In this document: piece by piece, positions 12,397-17,284 of the stretch
Numbering within the stretch: position 1 is the first letter of the stretch
How the letters are laid out: every line of letters starts with the position of its first letter
Assembly: GCA_048886645.1 (NCBI GenBank)
Contig: JBHLKN010000036.1
Location: forward strand, 1 to 17,284
Length of the DNA: 17,284 bases
Direction: 5' to 3'
DNA from: Wukongarchaeum sp048886645
Lineage (GTDB): Archaea > Asgardarchaeota > Wukongarchaeia > Wukongarchaeales > Wukongarchaeaceae
The notes under the pieces: model-generated
Seen by the model: only the letters and a program-made list of their open reading frames with translations
Database searches by the model: none
What the model was told of the DNA's origin: nothing
Made by a program: the position numbers and the translations under genes

Positions 12397-13362
12397 TTAT
12401 TCTTCTTTCACACCACAAAGATTTAAGAGCTGTTGCCACTTCCAATCTATCCACTTCTGCATATCGCTAATAACATCGTCACGCCGTGTCGGTTTGAACA
12501 AATGCCGAAAACGCCCCTGAGTCTTTATAAATTCTTCTACTGGAAGCTTATTCTCCTTCTTGATAATTTTTGTAAGTCTATATTCACCACAGTCAACCTC
12601 GTACAAAGGATACATACACGTCTTCACAGCGAGTTCTGCAATCCTAATAGACATACTGCTATCAGCACGCCAGCCCAAAGGACAAGGTGCAAAAGCATGG
12701 ATAAAAGAAGCATCATCAGCAGCTAAAGCTTTACGCATCTTCTTAATGAAATCCTTAGGATAAGCAACGTTAACGGTAGCTACATATTGAACGTCGTGAG
12801 CCGCAGCAATCTTTGTTATATCCTTTGGAAACTCTGGTTTACCCGGAATAACTTTTCCACCGGGACTTGTAGTAGTTGCGGCTCCGTAGGGCGTAGCCCC
12901 GCTCCTTTGAATACCTGTGTTTTCGTACGCTCCATTGTCATAACAAATATAGATCATATTATGCCCTCTCTCAAGCGCTCCACTTAATGCTTGGATACCA
13001 ATGTCGAAGGTCCCGCCGTCTCCGCCGAAAGCAATGACGTTGATCTTTCTTTTCGGTTTTTTGCCTTTTCTCATCATGGTTTTTAGTGCGGCTTCGATTC
13101 CGCTTGCTACTGCAGCTGCGTTTTCGAAAGCGCAGTGTACCCAGGGTGTTTGCCATGCGGTGTAGGGGTAGATGCTTGTGCTTACTTCGAGGCAGCCTGT
13201 AGCGCTTACGCAAATGGTTGGGTCTTCTGTGGCCATTAGTGCGTATTTTGCTACTAGGGGTGCTCCGCAGCCTGCGCATAGACGGTGTCCTGGTGCTAGT
13301 ACTGGTTTTTCTTCTAGGGCCATTTCTCGCCATTTGATTGGTTTTTCTTTTGGTTCTGTCAT
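12397..13362 (-). CDS. porB: Pyruvate (2-oxoacid):ferredoxin oxidoreductase, beta subunit
   Basis: The beta subunit binds thiamine diphosphate and one [4Fe-4S] cluster in the enzyme that interconverts pyruvate + CoA + oxidised ferredoxin with acetyl-CoA + CO2 + reduced ferredoxin. GHRLCAGCGAP places Cys29 and Cys32. Cys57 is in ATGCLE and Cys227 in APCPLGWR, so all four cluster ligands are present. The TPP motif is GGDGGTFDIG (113-122), continued by YDNGAYENTGIQRSG (141-155). The TTTSPGGK segment fits PorB rather than other 2-oxoacid enzymes. The ATG at 13362 is chosen because GAGGTG stands 6 nt upstream; a GTG at 13371 would overlap that SD. It starts 14 nt after the porA stop. Strand composition flips within this gene near 12980. 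Confidence 0.93.
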   Translation of the reverse strand: MTEPKEKPIKWREMALEEKPVLAPGHRLCAGCGAPLVAKYALMATEDPTICVSATGCLEVSTSIYPYTAWQTPWVHCAFENAAAVASGIEAALKTMMRKGKKPKRKINVIAFGGDGGTFDIGIQALSGALERGHNMIYICYDNGAYENTGIQRSGATPYGAATTTSPGGKVIPGKPEFPKDITKIAAAHDVQYVATVNVAYPKDFIKKMRKALAADDASFIHAFAPCPLGWRADSSMSIRIAELAVKTCMYPLYEVDCGEYRLTKIIKKENKLPVEEFIKTQGRFRHLFKPTRRDDVISDMQKWIDWKWQQLLNLCGVKEE

Positions 13363-13376
13363 TTTATACACCTCGA

Positions 13377-14558
13377 TTAGAACTCTACTCCTCTAACACC
13401 GACCCAAGAAATCTCTGTTGGTTCTGCGCCTGTTTCTGCGGTTTGAAATGCTTTGTCTGCGATTTTTGCGATATCTTCTTTCCTGACGTCTCTTCCGCCG
13501 ATACCGGCAACAAAGCTTTGAATAACTGGTCCTCCATTTGATACGGCGACTTTTACATCACTATATAAGATGGGTCCTGGTGCTCCGAAAGTTATTGATC
13601 GGTCGATTGTTGCTGCTACTTTGGCGCCTTTTAATGCGTTTTTGAGTTCTTCTTCGGGAAACGGTCTGTATACGCGGACTTGTGCTAATCCTAGCTTTTT
13701 GCCTTGGCTTCTGTATCGGTCAACCACTGTTCTTGCTGTGCCGGTGATGGCGCCTTGTGTGACTAAGATAACGTCGGCGTCTTCTGCATAATACGTGTTT
13801 ATAGTTTCATAAAACCTCCCGGTAAGTTCTCCAAACTCTTCCTGGACCTTTTTTATTGTTTTCATAGAACCTCGTGTTACTTGTTCTTGGGCGTATTTTA
13901 GTTCATAATAGCTGTCTTGTAAAGCCAGTAAACCTGCGCTTATAGGATTCTCAGGATCAAGCTCGTATAGTGGGTCTCTTGGGGGGAGGAAATCGTCTAC
14001 TTCTTTTTTTTCCAACGTTTCTACGCCTTCTAAAGCGTGGGTTACAATGAAGCCGTCTATTCCATACATTAGCGGTAAACTGACTTCTTTGTTTTCTGCT
14101 ATTTTGAATGCCATTATTGATGTGTCATATGCAGACTGGCAATCGTGGCAGGAAATTGAGAGCCAGCCGGTATCTCTGCAGACTAGTTGGTCGGTTAGTT
14201 CTCCGTGTATGTTTATAGGTGCGCTTAGTGCCCGGTTTGCTACTCCCATTACGACGGGTAGGCGTGCGTTTGAAACGATGAAAAGGATTTCGAACATTAA
14301 GGCTATTCCTTGGGATGCGGAAGCGGTGAAGACACGGGCGCCAGCCATTGAAGCGCCGTAACAGCAAGACATTGCTGAGTGTTCTGATTCAACTGGAATG
14401 AACTCTGCGTCAAGTTCTCCATCATATACGAAATCGGATAAACGCTCAACCATGATGGTTTGTGGCGTAATAGGATATGCTGCAATAACATCCGGATCAC
14501 AAAGTTTGACTGCGTATGCTATTGATTCGTCTCCTGTCATTCCCACAATTTTACCCAT
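13377..14558 (-). CDS. porA: Pyruvate (2-oxoacid):ferredoxin oxidoreductase, alpha subunit
   Basis: The alpha subunit carries the pyrimidine-binding domain for thiamine diphosphate and the transketolase-C-like domain. The N-terminus GMTGDESIAYAVKLCDPDVIAAYPITPQ is typical; YPITPQT is the substrate-contact motif, followed by FIPVESEHSAMSCCYGASMAGARV and TASASQGIALMFE. The second domain begins near 260 (DADVILVTQGAITGTARTVVD) and contains RVYRPFPEEEL and the DRSITFGAPGP element. Its 393 residues match the usual length. I chose the ATG at 14558, 8 nt after GGAGTG; a TTG at 14573 is in frame but would overlap the SD. It follows porG by 57 nt and precedes porB by 14 nt. VPR-type 2-oxoisovalerate enzymes are related, but the subunit order and PorA motifs favour pyruvate. 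Confidence 0.92.
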   Translation of the reverse strand: MGKIVGMTGDESIAYAVKLCDPDVIAAYPITPQTIMVERLSDFVYDGELDAEFIPVESEHSAMSCCYGASMAGARVFTASASQGIALMFEILFIVSNARLPVVMGVANRALSAPINIHGELTDQLVCRDTGWLSISCHDCQSAYDTSIMAFKIAENKEVSLPLMYGIDGFIVTHALEGVETLEKKEVDDFLPPRDPLYELDPENPISAGLLALQDSYYELKYAQEQVTRGSMKTIKKVQEEFGELTGRFYETINTYYAEDADVILVTQGAITGTARTVVDRYRSQGKKLGLAQVRVYRPFPEEELKNALKGAKVAATIDRSITFGAPGPILYSDVKVAVSNGGPVIQSFVAGIGGRDVRKEDIAKIADKAFQTAETGAEPTEISWVGVRGVEF

Positions 14559-14615
14559 ACTGAAACACTCCAATAATTCACGATTAAGAATAAAATCTAG
14601 CTTGTTTTTTCCCTT

Positions 14616-15200
14616 TTAGGATATAACTACTTCATTATAGGCGCGCCTAATTGCTTCTGCGTTCTTTTCCCCTATTTCTCCTGGGAAACGTTCTTTTGTA
14701 ACTTTAATTATGCTCTTTAGATCTACAATGCCTGCCGCTTTTATCAAAGCGCCGAGTATAATGGTATTAGTCACATCGCGTCCGATAACATCAATGGCTA
14801 TTGAAGTTGCATCCACCGTGCCAATTTTTACATTAGGGCTCAAATCTAATTCCTTTCTAAGGTCCTCTGGGGATCCTTTATAGTTTGATATCAAAACGCC
14901 TTTCTCTTCATGTAACCCTGAAACAACAGCTTTCCCCACAATTCCGTAGAGGGAAGGATCGAGGACGCAGACTATGTCTGGATGAACTACTTCACATTTT
15001 TCGTAAAAACGGTTGTCGCTTATTCTTGTAAAGGCCTGTACCGGTGCTCCTATTCTTTCAGGTCCAAAGGCCGGAAAAGCATGTACAAATTTGCCTTGTG
15101 AAAGGCCTGCCTCTCCTACTAAACGCGAAGCAGTAACTACTCCTTGACCCCCTCGTCCGTAAAACCTGATGTCAATTACCTCTGTTTGGCTCTCACTCAT
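14616..15200 (-). CDS. porG: Pyruvate (2-oxoacid):ferredoxin oxidoreductase, gamma subunit
   Basis: The gamma subunit forms the CoA-side Rossmann-like domain of the complex. Family motifs are FYGRGGQGVVTASRLVGEAG near 13-32, FPAFGPERIGAPVQAFTRIS near 42-61, HPDIVCVLDPSLY near 73, and DVTNTIILGALIKAAGIV near 142. At 194 residues it is the usual length. The ATG at 15200 is the only reasonable start; GGCGGGC upstream is an imperfect SD. This is the promoter-proximal gene of the operon, with TATA near 15264-15273 and a palindrome between it and the expected start site. The porD ferredoxin-type delta subunit, usually the next gene, is absent: only 57 nt separate porG and porA. No extra cysteine-rich domain is fused to any of the three subunits. 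Confidence 0.93.
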   Translation of the reverse strand: MSESQTEVIDIRFYGRGGQGVVTASRLVGEAGLSQGKFVHAFPAFGPERIGAPVQAFTRISDNRFYEKCEVVHPDIVCVLDPSLYGIVGKAVVSGLHEEKGVLISNYKGSPEDLRKELDLSPNVKIGTVDATSIAIDVIGRDVTNTIILGALIKAAGIVDLKSIIKVTKERFPGEIGEKNAEAIRRAYNEVVIS

Positions 15201-15242
15201 GGTTAGCCCGCCTAAACAATTTTTTTATTGAGGAGACTTTTG

Positions 15243-15262
15243 TTTGCTTGTTTAAAAGCAAA
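15243..15262. promoter_or_regulatory. Palindrome between por TATA box and start site (candidate operator)
   Basis: TTTGCTT (15243-15249) and AAGCAAA (15256-15262) form a perfect 7-bp inverted repeat around GTTTAA. It lies just downstream of the minus-strand TATA and ends about where transcription should begin, the usual place for an archaeal repressor site. A transcript hairpin is less likely because the palindrome would be mostly untranscribed. Confidence 0.5.
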
Positions 15263-15263
15263 T

Positions 15264-15273
15264 AGTATATAAC
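15264..15273 (-). promoter_or_regulatory. TATA box of the por operon
   Basis: The minus strand reads GTTATATACT, predicting a start site near 15243 and a leader of about 43 nt before porG. Confidence 0.5.
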
Positions 15274-15310
15274 ATCTTTCTAAAGCCTTTAAATAATTTT
15301 TTATAGTAGT

Positions 15311-15326
15311 CATAATATAGTATAAC
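15311..15326 (+). promoter_or_regulatory. TATA-like run of the lhr gene
   Basis: CATAATATAGTATAAC predicts a start site near 15345. The SD GGTGA at 15375-15379 is then within the leader. It lies about 40 bp from the divergent por TATA. Confidence 0.4.
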
Positions 15327-15386
15327 ACTTTTAGTTTGACTTCTCGCCTTAACTTTGGTTTAAAATTTATTCTCGGTGAGAAAGCT

Positions 15387-17284
15387 TTGACTATCGCTTT
15401 TGCTATGTATGAACAAAAAGAAGAGGAGATCTTCTCAAAGTTTAAGCCTTACGTCGTCGAATGGTTTCAGCAGTCATTCTCCTCTATGACGCCGCCTCAA
15501 AGACTAGCATTGCCTGAGATTCTTAACGGTAAAAACGTTTTAATCTCGGCTCCAACGGGGTCTGGGAAAACATTGGCAGCTTTTTTAACGCTTTTAAACT
15601 TTTTATTTGATTTAGGGGAAAAAGGAGAGTTAAATAACGAGATCTACGTTGTATATGTTTCCCCGTTAAGAGCTTTGAATAACGATATCAAGCGAAACTT
15701 GATGGAACCCCTAAAAGGCATACGTAAAATTACCAAAGAAAAGGGAATAGAACTACCAGAAATACGGGTAGCTGTTAGGACAGGTGATACTCCCCAGTCT
15801 GAAAGGTCAAAAATGCTAAGAAAAACACCGCACATACTTATAACGACTCCTGAAACCATTGCTATCGTTTTATCCGCTCCAAAATTCCGCGAGAAGTTAA
15901 AATCGGCAAGATTCGTGGTTGTGGATGAGATCCATGAACTTGCAGACTCCAAACGAGGTGTACACCTCTCACTTAGTCTTGAAAGACTCCAAGATTTAGT
16001 TGGAGACCATCAAATAGTCAGAATTGGGTGCAGTGCAACGCAAGCACCGTTAGAAGAGATTTCGAAATTTTTAGTAGGTTTCGAAACGGAAGAAAAATCC
16101 AGAGATTGCGTGATTGTTGACGCATCCATGATAAAACAGACAAAAATAACCGTTCAAACGCCTGTAAAAGATCTCATTTACACCCCGGAAGAAAGCGTGA
16201 GCCATGCCTTATACATGAACCTCGACGAACTTATAACGGATCACGTTACAACATTAGTTTTCACAAATACAAGATCGGGAACAGAGCGAGTAGTATTTCA
16301 TCTGACAGATCGCTTTGGATCGAAGTATGTTGACAATATTGGTGCGCATCACTCTTCTTTATCTAGAAAACATCGTTTAGACATCGAAGAGAGGTTGAAA
16401 AAGGGAGAGCTTAAAGCGGTTGTCTGTAGCACCAGTCTCGAGTTGGGTATAGATATTGGTTATATCGACCTCATTGTTCAGCTAGGGAGTCCGAAAAGTG
16501 TTTCAAGGTGTTTGCAAAGGGTTGGCAGGTCAGGTCATAAGCTTTATGAAACTTCAAAAGGCATAGTAACAGTGCTTGATAGGGATGATCTAGTCGAGTG
16601 TACAGTACTTGGGAAAGCAGCTTTAGAAGGGAAGATAGACCGGGTTCAGATACCGAAAAACTGTTTAGATGTTCTTGCTCAACAACTTCTTGGAATGGCA
16701 ATAGACCGAAGGTGGGAGGTAAAAGAAGCCTTTGAACTAGTCCGACGATCGTATTGTTATAAAGACCTTGAATTTGAGGATTTTATGAATGTTTTAGAAT
16801 ACTTAGCAGGGGAGTATGTTGAGCTTGAAAGCCGGCGGGTTTATGCTAAAATATGGCTTGATAGGGTTGACGAAAGATTTGGTAGGAGGGGAAGACTGAC
16901 CCGCATGATCTATTTTTTAAACGTTGGTACTATTCCTCAGGAAACTCAGGTTGATATTTTTGTTGGACATGGAAAGAAAAGGAGTTGGGTTGGTTCTATA
17001 GATGAAGGTTTTCTTGAGAGGCTTTCTTCTGGGGATATTTTTGTGCTTGGGGGTAAAACGTGGAGGTTCAAGTATGCGAGGGGCTTAAAGGCGTATGTTA
17101 GCCCTGCTCCTGAAAGGCGTCCTACTATTCCTAGTTGGGTGTCAGAAATGTTACCTTTGAGTTTTGATTCAGCTTTGAAAGTTGGGCGTTTCAGAAAAAT
17201 GGTTTCTCAAAAAATTCTCAGAGGAGAAAAAAAGGAAAAGATTGTAGAATGGATAAGCGGAGAATTTCCTGTAAGTGTTATAGA
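15387..17284 (+). CDS. lhr: Lhr-type superfamily 2 DNA helicase, N-terminal part (runs off right edge)
   Basis: Lhr (large helicase-related) proteins are ATP-dependent 3'-5' DNA helicases implicated in archaeal DNA repair and recombination. The 632 visible codons cover both RecA domains and the beginning of the winged-helix/C-terminal part. Walker A APTGSGKT is at 55-62, VSPLRALNND near 93, TPET near 155, the Lhr-style DEIHELADSKRG from 180, GCSATQAP near 214, TNTRSGTERVV near 293, STSLELGIDIG near 351, and motif VI QRVGRSGH at 377-384. The Q-motif-like TPPQRLALPEIL lies at 35-46. The TTG at 15387 is preferred to the ATG at 15405 because the perfect SD GGTGA (15375-15379) is 7 nt upstream. 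It diverges from porG. The C-terminal end, which separates Lhr-core from longer forms, is outside the window. Confidence 0.93.
   Translation, partial: MTIAFAMYEQKEEEIFSKFKPYVVEWFQQSFSSMTPPQRLALPEILNGKNVLISAPTGSGKTLAAFLTLLNFLFDLGEKGELNNEIYVVYVSPLRALNNDIKRNLMEPLKGIRKITKEKGIELPEIRVAVRTGDTPQSERSKMLRKTPHILITTPETIAIVLSAPKFREKLKSARFVVVDEIHELADSKRGVHLSLSLERLQDLVGDHQIVRIGCSATQAPLEEISKFLVGFETEEKSRDCVIVDASMIKQTKITVQTPVKDLIYTPEESVSHALYMNLDELITDHVTTLVFTNTRSGTERVVFHLTDRFGSKYVDNIGAHHSSLSRKHRLDIEERLKKGELKAVVCSTSLELGIDIGYIDLIVQLGSPKSVSRCLQRVGRSGHKLYETSKGIVTVLDRDDLVECTVLGKAALEGKIDRVQIPKNCLDVLAQQLLGMAIDRRWEVKEAFELVRRSYCYKDLEFEDFMNVLEYLAGEYVELESRRVYAKIWLDRVDERFGRRGRLTRMIYFLNVGTIPQETQVDIFVGHGKKRSWVGSIDEGFLERLSSGDIFVLGGKTWRFKYARGLKAYVSPAPERRPTIPSWVSEMLPLSFDSALKVGRFRKMVSQKILRGEKKEKIVEWISGEFPVSVI

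Noticed and set aside
12900..13100. Replication origin at the composition flip
   Set aside because: There is no orc1/cdc6 gene, ORB-like repeat or AT-rich unwinding region; the site lies inside a coding gene.

Overview
The window looks archaeal. The tRNA gene carries an intron-like insert, translation starts follow GGTGA/GAGGTG-type Shine-Dalgarno (SD) sequences, and TATA boxes rather than -35/-10 promoters precede genes. The gene content is also archaeal: a FlaK/PibD-like prepilin peptidase, an Lhr-type helicase, a multi-subunit pyruvate:ferredoxin oxidoreductase and a PRC-barrel/zinc-ribbon protein. The DNA is AT-rich and about half of the genes start with TTG. An anaerobic Thermoproteota lineage such as Bathyarchaeia fits, but that placement is inference. 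A run of exactly 100 N (11219-11318) marks a scaffold join, so this is probably a draft or metagenome assembly.

Layout, left to right. (1) The 5' end of a P-type cation ATPase leaves the window on the minus strand, followed by a small three-helix membrane protein. (2) A minus-strand tRNA-Gln(CTG) carries about 24-26 extra nucleotides in its D arm; next come a prepilin peptidase (minus) and a DUF711/UPF0210 protein (plus). (3) Between 3312 and about 3690 lies the decayed 3' part of an IS200/IS605-type tnpB element. Its terminal RNA-like hairpin abuts, and supplies the stop codon of, the DUF711 gene. (4) TsaC/Sua5 (tRNA t6A synthesis) diverges from a fumarylacetoacetase-family hydrolase. (5) A plus-strand run of poorly characterised genes follows: a nucleotidyltransferase, a single-pass membrane protein, a membrane protein with a zinc ribbon, and a two-helix membrane protein. 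(6) The minus strand then carries Nnr (NAD(P)HX repair), a helical protein, a PRC-barrel/repeat/double-zinc-ribbon protein interrupted by the assembly gap, PurE, and the porG-porA-porB operon. (7) An Lhr-family helicase diverges from porG and runs off the right end.

The recognisable genes are mostly housekeeping: purine synthesis, tRNA modification, metabolite repair, and pyruvate/acetyl-CoA interconversion with ferredoxin. No defence island, CRISPR array or intact mobile element is visible. The points most worth a second look are the D-arm insert of tRNA-Gln, the tnpB/omega-RNA relic fused to the end of DUF711, the PRC-barrel/zinc-ribbon protein with its helical neighbour, the missing porD, a palindrome placed between the por TATA box and its expected start site, and a flip in strand composition inside porB.
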